A stretch of 31,090 nucleotides of DNA from Saccoglossus kowalevskii (taxonomy: Eukaryota > Hemichordata > Enteropneusta > Harrimaniidae), in NCBI RefSeq assembly GCF_000003605.2, contig NW_003151762.1, positions 228,919 to 260,008 on the forward strand, written 5' to 3'. Shown here in pieces: positions 1-11,660 of this stretch. Position 1 is the first letter of the stretch; every line of letters starts with the position of its first letter. Below the pieces are notes generated by a model. It was not told where the DNA came from, made no database searches, and was given only the letters and a program-made list of their open reading frames with translations. The translations under genes and the position numbers were made by a program.

Positions 1-1632
1 CTAATGATATCTTCTGTTCTTTAATTGCCATGTGCATTGCTAACAGCGGAGCTATCTCAGCCGACAGGCTGCTTGTTTAATTTTTTTTAGCTAAAAATGA
101 ATAAATAACAAATTTCAAGGTCGTCAGTTTAATGTCTGAGCCATGTCTTTGTATTGTATACGTCAATGATCAGTCTTACTATTGTGTTTAGAATTGTTCA
201 ACAGCATTGTTAAGGAGATTAAGTCAGGTGATACAGCTCAGACTAGAATAAAATAATAACGTTGTGATAAAATAAAATTCTGTAGCTATGACAGTATATG
301 TAATCGTTGATTACAATAGATAGATATTGTAACAGAAATACAGCATTCAATCCAGTGCAAATTTGTTGGGATTTAAATTTCATTTTTATATACTCTCTTG
401 GTTTCAAATTAACATGTTTAACAATCATCAAAATTGAAAACTATTAAATAATTAATTCCTTCACTTTATTCAAATATTTTGTGTTCAGAAAAACCTTGAA
501 CAAATGAGGTGGACGTATTTCATTTATGTATTCACAATGCTTCTAGGAATGATTATGTCAGCTGGAAATTTAACTTGATGTATTGGTATTAAAGGTTCTT
601 AGTGTTGGGGTGGCTGTGTCATTAATTACTTATTTGAAGGGCACATACTAAATAACTCTATTATGATATTAATATGTCGACATGATGAATTCTGTTTAGT
701 TCAATAAGTCATGGTGATATATTCTGTGCATATCATTGACGTCATCACTTACATCAGTCGTATGAATCTGATATTCCCAGGTCACTGTACCCTCAGATAG
801 AAACATTAATATGACAATTTTGAGTAATTATTTGCATGCATGCATCAATCTGCATGACCTTCAGAAGTCTGGTAAAATAATTGTGCTCACAGACAATGCA
901 CTGAACATCACTACTTGTCTCCACTACTCATGACCCTCACTAACATGTATACTAGATCAACTTTTAATTAATGGCACAAAAAGAGGCATTGCTTTACATT
1001 TTACAATATTAATGGTTGGCAGTGATATTATGTTTATCGTAGAATTTCCCTGATTAACTACTTACATCTCGTACTTACAGCCATATTGACTGTTGCCATA
1101 GTAACACTGAAGCTGAATCACATAACATTGATTGAGTGTCTGTGATTTCAAACAGAGTGGGTACTTGATGGGTTGTCAGTTTGTATCATTGATCCCTAGT
1201 ACTCACTAAATTGATATTAGGGGGAGGGGCTGGCAGGTCAGGCTAAATGCTAAATTTTCTCAGTGACCTGTGTACATTTAAATTCTAATCTAGAAACCTT
1301 AGTAGAATACCCATCTCTGTTATTTTCAGTCACACCCCTTGAATTTTGTGAAACTGATTAGCATCAAAGAACTGCACTATGACTGTACAATCTTATTAGA
1401 TAAAGCACTCTGAATTCTTCTACATATTATGTCAGTACTAAGCTAGGTGCTGATGATCATGCTATCAGCATTACTAGTATATTACATGTATTAATGAATA
1501 ATGTATTATTTATTAAAGAGAATGTGTGCATCTCCTGAAAAAAAATCCTGATTTAGTATTAGATTTACAGACTGAAATGATTGTATGCAAGCTGAGGTTC
1601 TTATTAGATATTAACAATACTTTTCCTATATA
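1..1632. other. gene-free, CpG-poor AT-rich DNA
   Basis: I see no open frame that looks coding in any of the six frames; the longest frames are short and low in complexity. CpG is rare and stops altogether after position 1071. TG and CA dinucleotides are common, as expected from decay of methylated CpG. The stretch contains one exact RFX-type X-box (listed separately) but no recognisable exon, tRNA or transposon. It could be an intron or 3' UTR of a gene off the left edge, or simply intergenic DNA. Confidence 0.5.
1092..1105. promoter_or_regulatory. RFX-type X-box motif
   Basis: GTTGCCATAGTAAC fits the X-box pattern GTNRCC-N2-RGYAAC exactly. RFX-family factors bind this imperfect inverted repeat, typically near promoters of ciliary genes. 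No gene start is visible nearby, so function is unproven. Motif match is seen directly; binding is inference. Confidence 0.35.
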
Positions 1633-1755
1633 ATGTTTTCCATGTATGGCAACTGTGAAAAATGATGTTTCCCATGTATGGGAATTGTGAAAAATGATGT
1701 TTCCTATGTATGGCAGTTGTGGAAAATGATGTTTCCCATATATTGGTAATTTAGG
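1633..1755. repeat. short tandem repeat, 32-bp unit, about 4 copies
   Basis: Units begin with ATGTTT at 1633, 1665, 1697 and 1729, an exact 32-base step. Each carries a variant of CCATGTATGG followed by GTGAAAAATGATG. Copies differ by several substitutions and the last one decays. The internal CCATGTATGG is partly self-complementary. No coding role is apparent. Confidence 0.85.
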
Positions 1756-3864
1756 AATAACATGTCATACCCCCAGTATGTATATATAAAAAAAAAATAT
1801 ATATGGCAAAAATTTACATAAAAGTAAATGCTGCTGTAGGAAACTCTGTATGTCTTTTTACATCCTATATACTCAGTATTTAGAAGATTGTGATACTATT
1901 ATGTAAATTACTGTTTGATAATCACAATAAACTTGAATGACTATCCCATAATATCCCATAACCTTGATGTTATAAAACTGTCTGGGTATAAGTACATGTA
2001 ATGTCTAGTCTTTGAGTTTACACATATGAAGTCTTTGTATAGAAATACTGATTGTCAAGTATATTTTTGTATTGCGATTACTGTGCTGAAGTTGAGTTGC
2101 TGATTACTGTAAAATGTTTAATTTTTGCCATTTTCAATTTTGATAAGTTAATGGCATTCAAATTGTGACTGTCTTAAAGATCTTAATGAAATGCTAAACA
2201 TTCCCTGGTTTTCTGATTCATTTGTGAAGTAAGATTGGTTTGCAAGTGTGTAACACATATTAGATGTGTGTGTGATGATAGTCTTATTTTCACCCCATGT
2301 ACTTCAATCAATGTGATACTATGTAGATTTGTGACTTTTGTCATAATAGACATGCTATGTTAATTTTGTACCTTCTGACCTGTAATAATTTGTTTAAAAT
2401 CTTTAATGAATTCTGTAACACGCTATCCTAGAATGTGCACTTTTGAGGTCTCTTAGAGACTCCTGCAAATAACACATAGACATGATTAATGAATGCAATC
2501 ACAGCCAGTCAGCTATTGACCATTAATTTGATTAGAAATGTGAGCTGTGTTCATTAATGAGATTACATACTGGAAAATGAAAGGATTTTGCTTTCCTATG
2601 TTCTGGTTAATCCATCCAATAGTATGTGATGTTTGAATATATTTGCATGGATAATAAAATAAACTGATCTCTGTAAATAGGAAGTTATTTGTTCAGATCT
2701 CAGAAAACCTTGAAAAACACACAGATTCTAAGCACTAGTCACACACTTCAATATGATGTCTGGAAGATCACACATTTCACTCCATGGGGTGAACTGAGTT
2801 TGTTATGTTACAAGTTACATTCATTTTGTGAACTGATTCATTTATAAATTTTAATGAATCTAATTCTCATTGTTGAGATTACTGTATTGCAGGATAGTTA
2901 TACTTACTATGTGTGGGTTATTGAAATTATAAACAATTCATGTCAAGTCAAAGCTTTTTTTAGTAATACAGCTTTACATGCAAGCAGGATGTTGTTGGCA
3001 CTCCCTTGTCACATCACTCCTAGCTACACGTACTTCCTGTTTTAAAAAAATAAGTAACCTTTGTAATGTGTTAATTCTATGGGAGTAATAAGGTCAACCT
3101 TCATACATGTAGAGTACATTACTTCAGTAAGACATTTTAGTCTTGAAGGGTAGTCACAAACGAACTAAAAGTTATGGCAAGGCTGTCTTATTCTGAATAA
3201 TTTGTACCCAAACAACAACAACAAAAACATGGCCTGCAGTGTTTAAGTAATTGCTTCTGCATGTAGTTTTACTCTGGCAGTGTACCCCGGTATGTTCTCC
3301 AGTGTGGCTTCTGATCTTAGTCAGTATTTTGAACAATTAAACACGCATTGCTGCAAAACAATCTTTGTAATATATGGAGATCTTCTTTCTTTTTACTCCT
3401 GTATTTGCAATCACTTTATTACGAGTATGTTTACACTCTAGACATAGTTATGTATCAAATGTCTGTTGAACACTCCAAAGTGCCATTCAGAGTTCCATTA
3501 GACAGTTATTGTATTTACCTGGTTGTTAAACTATCTTACGTGACTGGCATAAGAATATGCATTCTCTACTTAGATTGTATTAAGGTGTATACCACACATT
3601 GTCTCTCTGTTCTACACTCGGCCTCTTGCAATTTACGATATCAACTATTCTCGGATATGGATTTATGTGTAATGTTGAATAAAATTATGTCATTTTGAAA
3701 ATCTTTGTTCTCGTATTTATTGTGTGTATATAAGTTTATGATTACAATTTATATTGAAAGCAGGTGTCTGTTAACTTTCATATATGTTTATATATAGTTT
3801 CATATATAGTTTGGTGAGTTTTATGTTCTAAGATGTTGTTTTTGGGTATTTGTGGTTACTCGTC
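1756..3864. other. gene-free CpG-depleted stretch, possibly 3' UTR-like
   Basis: There is no convincing coding exon here. On the plus strand there are canonical AATAAA hexamers at 1926-1931, 2653-2663 (two overlapping) and 3678-3683, and a Pumilio-like TGTAAATA at 2672-2679. These would suit a long T-rich 3' UTR with alternative poly(A) sites, but AATAAA is expected by chance in DNA this AT-rich. An A10 run flanked by TATATAT lies at 1781-1804. Only two CpGs (2075 and 2421) occur between 1072 and 3028. Confidence 0.35.
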
Positions 3865-3886
3865 TGTATGTATGTATGTATGTATT
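3865..3886. repeat. (TGTA)n microsatellite
   Basis: About five copies of the tetranucleotide TGTA lie just upstream of the degenerate long-unit tandem family. Confidence 0.85.
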
Positions 3887-4860
3887 TATGTCTGAATCTG
3901 CCACCATTACTCAAAAACCTATCATCTCATTTCAAAGAAACTTGGTACTACATAGATGCTCTGTTTTGGGTTAAAATCTGTGTATATTAATTACCTAATT
4001 TCCATAATAATTTGTACTTTGTTGGCTTTCATGTTGATATCCCAAGCACTAATGTCAATGGGTCTTGTTACAAAGATGCTCTGGAACATTGCGAAAACGT
4101 GATTAGTTTGGTGTTAACACCTTTGCATATTAATTACCTAATTAACATAATAATTAGTCAAGTTTTGGCTTTTCCATAATATCTTAAATGCTAATCATTT
4201 TATTTCAATAAAACTTTGTATATATAGATGCTCTTGAACAATGCAAAGACCTGGCGAATTTTAGGTTAATCTCCTTTAATATTGATTACCTAATTTGCAT
4301 AATAATTATTTTTTCACTGATGTCTCATGAATCAATCATTGTATATAGGTGCCCAGGAAGAATGCACATACTATATTAGTTTGGGTGTTAAAATCTCCTA
4401 AATCCCATTATAATTAACCAATTTTCAGCTTTTTCATCATTTCAAAAACTAATCTTTGCATTTCAATGAAACTTTACAATGCAAAAGACCTGAATAGTTT
4501 TGGATTAAAATCCTTGCATACTAATTACCTAATTAGTGTCAATAGCTAATTCTCAGCTTTTCCCCATCAGTATTTCAAGAATCAATGAACGCATTTCAAT
4601 TAAACTTGGTACATAGGTGCCTGGGAACAATGCAAAAGACTTATTACTTGAAATTATGCTTACTAATAAAACTGATTTTCATAATTAAAAGTTTTCAGCT
4701 TTTCCACTGTTTTGATATCTTGAGCCAATTATCGTTTCCATAAAACTTGAAACAAAATTGCCCTGAGATACTCTATAGACATGTGCAGTCTTAATATTTT
4801 AATTTGTCTAATTTGCATAAGTAATAAAAATAACTCATTTGATCTTTTCCCTTGAAGCTG
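3887..4860. repeat. degenerate tandem repeat family, units of about 110-150 bp, about 7 copies
   Basis: A core resembling ATTACCTAATT-GCATAATAATTA recurs near 3990, 4133, 4285, 4413, 4524, 4665 and 4802, so steps vary between about 110 and 150 bases. Each unit also carries a TTTCAGCTTTTCCA-like segment, a CATTTCAATGAAACTTGGTA-like segment and a GATGCTCTGGAACAATGCAAA-like segment, in the same order. Copies are much diverged and have indels, so this is an old array. Its right end coincides with the jump from CpG-poor to CpG-normal DNA. I do not recognise the family. Confidence 0.75.
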
Positions 4861-6369
4861 AAATTTCTGAAAAATGTTCTTTCCGGTAAACATTGTGACA
4901 GTTACCTTCCGCTGAAAGCCCTATACATAGAGACTATATACCACATTTATCCGAAACCATGAAGAAATTTATTGAAGAAAACAAAAACAATAAAAACTAT
5001 GTTGCTGCCAATGCATAATATGACAGAACAACCACCTGAATAATGACAGTTTATTAATCAAGTGGCGAGTTCGAAGATTTAGCACAATTAAGTGAAAACA
5101 GCGAATGTATTCAAAGACTCAATCCTCCGGATTCGAGCTACACTTGTATTTTAATGTGAATGATGTGGGGAATAATCGCAAAACATTTCTTAATCTGTTG
5201 CCATGGTTATACAATAAAATAGCTCATCAATCCGATTTTAGGTCACCTTCCCTATTCGACGTTGTTATGGGAACGCATTTGCATCCTGCCTATTCAGATT
5301 TGTGTGGAATGAATTTCATCATTTCTGACATTTCGCTGTAACCTCGCAAAATCGATTTCGATGGAAAAGGAAATAAATCAACTATTCCAATGCGTCAGTT
5401 AAGAAGAAAATTAAATTTGTCTTCAATGTTGCGGTGCGTTGCTGTCTGGCACTAATCGTTACTATGACAACACATATATATATATTTGTTATTTCTTTTC
5501 GCTATGAAGACTAATTTTAATACATGTATTGCAGCAATGTCGGTAAGCTCGGTATATAATGAAACAACAGCACAGTCTGCCAGAATAGTCTTTTGTATTT
5601 TATGGCTGTACTATTTTCCACTCGCAAATCTTGTTTTTATTGCTCATTAATATTCTCTTTCACTTCGTGAAACGCATCTATTTAATGCAAAGTACTGTTT
5701 TTTTTTCCATAAATTCTTATAAGTCATGGGGTTTGTTTAGTGGCGTCTATTCTCACAAATATTTTATAGTTTCACTGTTAATAGTAAATTGTACTTTCTA
5801 TAAAAATAATATTATAATCATTGATTATATGTACATAACAAACGCCAAATTCAAAAGTTGTAATCCGAAGGAAGTGTCCGTCATAATATATGAGTGAGCA
5901 ATGGATCCAGTGGTAGTGGCAGATATTCAGAGTATAGGTCGTTTTTAGGCAAGAATCGGTTGTTCGCACCTCCTAGATAAAATAAAGGCGTTGTTCGCAG
6001 GTTCTGGTGTCTATGTTAATAAAACAACTGACAGACATCGTTATCACATCATATCGTGAGCTAGTGTTGATCAGTTAGCGGCAATTGATATCAGATATTC
6101 GTATGCTGGTTGGCAAAAATGTAAACAAATGTAAAAACAGTAGGACGGCCTATACTGATTAATCAATTGTATTCTCAATAATTTAATATAATTGAACCAA
6201 GTAAATATTTAATGTTCTGGTGCCGTGAGTTCGAGAATGAGAAGTAGGTAAGGCTTTCTTGGCCTTCAGACTGAACAATGTAAAACACAAAACATTTATA
6301 TAAATCATTGCTACGTGTTGTTTTCTCTATCAATAGAATGGACGTCTACATTTATTTTTATATCTACCA
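4861..6369. other. intergenic DNA, CpG-normal, no gene recognised
   Basis: CpG becomes frequent from about 4.87 kb. A 78-codon frame at 5105-5341 and an 88-codon frame at 5631-5897 resemble no family I know and have no flanking splice or homology support. A partial X-box, GTTGCCATGGTTAT, is at 5197-5210, and a short AT dinucleotide run is near 5475. Confidence 0.5.
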
Positions 6370-6595
6370 AAGCGTGTCGAGCCCTCTATCGACGACACGC
6401 TTCTATGACGTAAATGAGTGAAACGAAGACTTTTCAGAATTGTCGATATCGTTTTAATCTGGAGTCGTTCATCAATGGAGTATATGTTTTGGAGAGATTT
6501 TACTGTTTTATAAATGACGAACGACTACACTTCTCGCGCTTATCACTACGTCATTTTGACGTCACATAAACGCTCCGTTAGAGGGCGCGACTTAT
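6370..6595. mobile_element. foldback / MITE-like element with CRE sites in its arms
   Basis: The left arm (about 6370-6474) and right arm (about 6515-6595) are imperfect inverted copies. GTCGAGCCCTCTATCG on the left pairs with the complement of CGTTAGAGGGCGCGAC on the right. TGACGTAA (6406-6413) faces TGACGTCA (6557-6564), and AGTCGTTCATCA (6463-6474) faces TGACGAACGACT (6515-6526). The left arm contains its own small hairpin, AAGCGTGTCG (6370-6379) with CGACACGCTT (6393-6402). No transposase frame is present and no clear target-site duplication could be seen, so the ends are approximate. Confidence 0.55.
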
Positions 6596-8210
6596 GGAGT
6601 GGTGCATTTAAAAAGAAAGAAACGGCTGAAAGGGTCGTTTTGAAACCATGACGTGTTATTCTTTAGTTCTGTATGGTGTATATATCGCATGTAGTGCCCT
6701 TACCAAAACATACCCCACGTTTGATCGCATTGCTATCAAAACAAGCAGCTATTTTAAACTCGAGTTTGTTACAAGATGTTTATGTCGAGCTATTTACCTT
6801 TACACCGCATTGGAAAAGCTGTGATGCATCAGACTACCGTCAAAGCATGGCACCGCATGACTTAACAACACCGTCTCACAACCTGTAATATTACACTTGT
6901 TGGATTTAATATAACAATAAGGAAGGAACTCACTCATGACCATTTCATAGTATGTAGGTTTTCCTGTACGGTTGTTTGTTTCATATTGTGCGTCTAAAGT
7001 ATTACTTTTTTGTAACATGACACAGCGATTATATGAAATGTATTTAGAATCAGTCTAAAACCGCCATGTGAAAGCAATTCCTTCTTTCTCGCTAAATTGT
7101 GTAAGAAATATTAAATACTGCAAGCATCGAACAGAGGTATTTTTTGTTCTGATTATTTAAAACAAACATTGCGGTGAGGTATCAAGTTTTGTGCCAGTGT
7201 ATGTTGTACACCACCGCCCAAGCGACATTATTAGCTGCACGGTTGATCGAAAAGCTTTGAACATTGAAAGAATACGTTAACGCTGGGGTTTCTCTTGTTC
7301 GATTACACACAATAGCAATTGTGAATCACCTACAAGACATTTGAAAACAGATCGGGCTTTCAATTTCGCACTATATATGTTAAACAGTTTGTTAGTCTTT
7401 GAGAAATCATCCACTGCCGACCTGGTTTGACATTGTAGTGTGTCGTAATAGCGTCACCGTGGTGTCGACCAAGTTATATATCGACAGACGAATTTTCATC
7501 ACATTCTTCAAATCAACCACAGTGAGCAACCAGTGGCGTACGTGCTGCCCGGTAACAATGCTGGTGATAAATTACATGATTATAATAGTGCTTCAGGTAG
7601 CGTGGAAAAAAGACAATACAACCACCGGGTTTTCAATCGGCATTAGCCGCAAATAAAAATACATCATGTTTTCCTATGTCCTTAGGGATTGTCAGGTAAA
7701 GACACTGTCTGTCAGACAATGATCGTGAACTGAAGAGAGAGATTTTTAATATGTACTTAGTTGTTGAACTCAATGTACTATGACTAATTGTAAGATTAAG
7801 TAAGTTACGTTCTTTCAAAATACACACAGTTGCAGGTTTATGGTGTATATCACATACGTTTATTTAAATCAAGGACATTAGAAAAAGATGTCTAATGTAT
7901 TTGCTAAAGTGTATATCTATAACAGTCAACATATATCAAGTTAAAAATTGAACAATGGCTGTCCCGAGGACGAACATCAGGAACAAACATTATATACACC
8001 CCTGCCTGTTTTATTAATATTTGGCTTTCAAAAGAATAATTTAAAACGTTTATCTTAATGTGCCACATATCTTCTAAACACTGCCCTTCGAATCAACTGC
8101 AGAATACAACAATACGTGATAGCACTAACAACTTGAAGTTTGCAATGACGTTATTGAATATTTATGTATTATTTTGTATTCGACGACAGACAGGTTTGAA
8201 ATCTCAGTTA

Positions 8211-8225
8211 CCCCCCCCCCCCCCC
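8211..8225. repeat. homopolymer C15
   Basis: An uninterrupted run of fifteen C lies on the plus strand. Shorter C runs occur at 26377-26385 and 30518-30525. Confidence 0.9.
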
Positions 8226-8920
8226 ATCTTTTTCCACCTTAACGATTATCATGATTTCATGATGTGTTCCGCCCACAACCACGTTTGACTTTATTGTTCT
8301 TGAAGCAAAATAAATCAGCATTATTTTATTATTGCTCTTATGACAGGATGACTGGATTCATAAATTAGTATACTAATAATTAAAAACACGTCTATATTTT
8401 CTCTACCTGTAAGACCTGTGTTATTGTCACTTACAAGCTTGAACATTTTAGTATGATGCACTGTTTCAATAAAATAGTAACCTCCTTGTAAACGTAGAAC
8501 TTCATTGCTAAACAATTACTATTTTGGATGTTTTTGTAGAGTCTAATCACATTTCTATGCAAACTAGCACAATCCATGATTATTGACGACGCACAGACAC
8601 TGACAAACCATAGCGCGTCCCCTTACGCACCCAAGCCCTCGTCACGTGCGTGTTAACAATACTATGAGATCGTAACACATCTTTAATGACCTTCCGTGTA
8701 TGACAGAGGACGTGACATATACAACAGGCAAAAACGCAGTCAACCACGTCGCATTAGAATTGAATCGTTCAAATCGCAGAATAATAAGAAATGTACAGTA
8801 AAGTAAATGAAATCAGTTCCCGCACTTCAGTAATATTATCTCTCCCACAGAAAATTACTATATAGACGCATAAAAGACCAATCCGTTGTGCTGTTGTTAA
8901 GGAAAATAGGTTCGCTTTAT

Positions 8921-8935
8921 GTTGCCCGTGGCAAC
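8921..8935. promoter_or_regulatory. perfect palindromic RFX X-box (3-bp spacer)
   Basis: GTTGCC-CGT-GGCAAC is a perfect six-base inverted repeat with a three-base spacer, an exact match to the X-box consensus. It lies about 2.7 kb beyond the 3' end of ANKUB1 and about 0.3 kb from a second near-match. Binding is inferred, not shown. Confidence 0.45.
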
Positions 8936-9247
8936 AGTAATTGACACGTTGTGTGGGGATATATACGAAATTGGCACTGCGTGATCAGATAATATAATCA
9001 TGATCGTCCGAATAAATGATGTTACTATTTATAGACTGCGAAAACGACATAATTAATGGATATTTACATCTGTTGTAAACTCATCTACCGTGCGGGTCAT
9101 CCTTTGAATGCACAACATGTAGAATTTAAGAATATCGTAGCGTAGATTATAATGACTCCACCTCAGGTTATACGAATTGTCAATTTAAATCCCAGGAGGT
9201 GAGGCTATAATAGGAGACTATAGAAAGAATACCGCCAGTAACAATCC

Positions 9248-9261
9248 GTTACCATGGCAAT
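9248..9261. promoter_or_regulatory. near-perfect RFX X-box (2-bp spacer)
   Basis: GTTACC-AT-GGCAAT matches the X-box consensus at all but the last base. It is 313 bases from the start of the perfect X-box at 8921, so the two could form one regulatory block. Confidence 0.35.
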
Positions 9262-10759
9262 GCAATCCTCTCACTCAAAACGACCCTTAGTCGCATTTAA
9301 TGATGGCATTAATTAGGAAGCAACTTCTTCTGTCTAGAGGAACTTTCACGTTTAACTTAATACAATGTACACTGCGGAAAGTTAGTTCGAGTTGTACAAC
9401 ATACCAAATGAGACACTTGGATCGATTTATTTTCATTTAAAAACAAACCGGTGTTTATTTTGTAATATATGAAACACTGGTTAGTCAACGTTTAAGTTGA
9501 CACATCGATTGCGTTTCAAAATGGCCAAGTAGGGAGCGTACGAGGAAACAATGCCTTTGTTGTAACAAAGTAGATACTGGGGTATTTATTGATTTTTGTG
9601 AATTTGTTTACTGACTCATTCTTCTAATTGACACTAATGGGTCAAAGTTTACGCACGTGTAATTATTTAGTGTTTTTATTATTCGGTGAAATACATTACA
9701 AGCACAGTCGACTCATAAGTTCACGGTTTCCAAATCGTTTGTACGTGCAGCGGATATTGAGTATTTAATTCTCGACCAGTTACATTGTCAGGATTTCTAG
9801 GGAGTTGGTCTTGCCGCAAAATTACTTCCGTTCACAGATTTTTCAGTCAGCTATCAATGCACAACGCTAAAGAAAAGTGAATGGAGGCAATAATAACCTA
9901 GCAAAGCACTGCAAATTGGTACAATTATCCTGACTTTAATTTACTAATGAACGATCAAATATCAATAAATTTAAGCTCAATATACAGAATATGCTTGGTC
10001 AGAAAATATAAAAGATGTATTCGATTAAAAAAGACTATACACTTGAAAAATGTCAATGTCATGTTGTAAAACGCAATGAATACGAGCTTTAAATTGAATA
10101 CCCTGTTGTCACATAATGCACGATAACAAACGAGGATATACTCGTTCGGCTGTTATTGTATTAATAGGAAAATTATTTATGGTTGTGCAGCAATTTTTGA
10201 CAATGGAGGAAATACAAAAGCACACTCATTCTGGGCGACAATTGTTCGATGTAAACATTTGTATGTCGGGTATTGTGTCTGCAGTTTTTAGTGCTATATT
10301 GGGCTGCTTGCGAGTACATCGGGTCCATTGTGTGAAGACACTGATACTGCGATGGCACGGTTAAAAAGACCACTTGTAAGTGTAATGTGGAATTAAAAAG
10401 ATGGCCATGTAACGAAATCAGTAACCGTGTCGTCGCCGTAATGTCATGTTAAACAAGTACCAGGTACATGGAATTCGAAAATACGCCGGAAAGCTATTAA
10501 CAGTCTTTACCACGAACCAAGTGAAGTGGCTTCAACATAATAATGGCCGCCATGAGTGCATTGGCATGTAGTACGCGGTTCGAGTTTAAATATTAGCTTT
10601 TGACACAGAGCATACAGAACATGTTGAGTCAACTATTATTTTTTTATATGGAGCTTTTTAAAAAATAAACGTAAAGTTACTTGTCAGAGCGTATCCAAAT
10701 AACACAGCCAGACATATGTAAATAGGAATCTCGAATGTAGCACAATTAGAGCAAATTAC

Positions 10760-10781
10760 AATAATATAATATAATATAATA
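10760..10781. repeat. (ATAAT)n microsatellite
   Basis: About four copies of the pentanucleotide ATAAT occur in an AT-rich stretch. Confidence 0.85.
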
Positions 10782-11461
10782 GCGATATATTATAAACACG
10801 GCGCAGCATAATTCTGTTTTAAATTGCAAACTGAAATTTGGCTTCCGTTGTTAACCATCAGTTAAATCGATATCGTGAAGAGCAATTGTACATAGCAACG
10901 CCAATTGTAACTAAGGCATTGATTCCGCCATATTGAATATAAGGCTATCACGATGCGATATAACCTGGTAAGCCATTAAATAAACAACGGCTGTGCAGGG
11001 AATTTAGGAACTCTTGTGACTGCCAAATGGCAATAATTTAAACAATCTGTTACGTTTCATGTCAAAACAACAGTGTTTCGGATCCACGATCTTGTCCAAA
11101 TGCGGTAGCCCCGGGCTGGCATTCGAAACAAGGCGAATGACTAATGATGGATGGGAACGTTCTAGTGAAGACACTGGGTTATTCAGTTGTGTATGCGACT
11201 CGTGTAATAATAGAAACACAAACACGTATTATCCTGAGTTGATTTTCTTAGCAATTATAGTGAAGCGGATAGTAACCCGTGGCTAAAAGGTATATTATGA
11301 ATGGAGTAGGTGGCATTGTGTTAGCCTTGTCAACCACAGTTACCAATACAAAAATAACATGATTGTGTATATTTGAAAAAGGGAAGGATATCCGTCATCA
11401 AAAATATAAATAATAGTTTGTCTGTATGTGTGCGTGTGTGTTGAACTGCTCAGCGGACGAA

Positions 11462-11467
11462 TTTAAT
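11462..11467 (-). promoter_or_regulatory. candidate ANKUB1 poly(A) signal, ATTAAA
   Basis: TTTAAT on the plus strand reads ATTAAA on the gene strand, about 195 bases past the stop codon. It is the common variant hexamer. I found no canonical AATAAA on this strand in the first several hundred bases after the stop. Chance occurrence is quite possible. Confidence 0.3.
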
Positions 11468-11660
11468 AGCGAGGTGTCGAAGTTTACCGATCTGTCTGAC
11501 AATGCATATTTGTATTGGTGTTATCGTTAAACCTGGAAACGCGAAATTGTATTAGTCACGTGATCCGACTAAACCTGGGTTGCGTAGCTAGTTAGTACGT
11601 GAAGGGGTCAAGTGACTAAGTCCGCACTCCAACTGAACAAAGTTCTTTTTTGTCATGTAG

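Larger units (their letters stand above)
6596..11660. other. intergenic DNA downstream of ANKUB1, CpG-normal
   Basis: Short frames (for example 6673-6888, 7399-7656, 8058-8288, 10116-10364 and 11059-11286) look random in composition and match no family I recognise. The stretch holds a C15 run, an (ATAAT)n run, X-box motifs near 8.9 and 9.25 kb, and CACGTG E-boxes at 8643-8648 and 11557-11562. From 9001 to 9960 I count 36 CpGs, against none in 1072-2074. Confidence 0.55.

Noticed and set aside
3348-3698. 116-codon plus-strand frame
   Set aside because: It has low-complexity hydrophobic composition, no homology I recognise, and lies in CpG-depleted non-coding DNA.
5105-5341. 78-codon plus-strand frame beginning at an ATG
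   Set aside because: It matches no known family and has no convincing flanking splice sites. It is within the length expected by chance.
6575-6588. CTCF site as a domain boundary
   Set aside because: The match to the core is only partial, it lies in an arm of a foldback element, and it does not coincide with either CpG boundary. It is kept only as a note.
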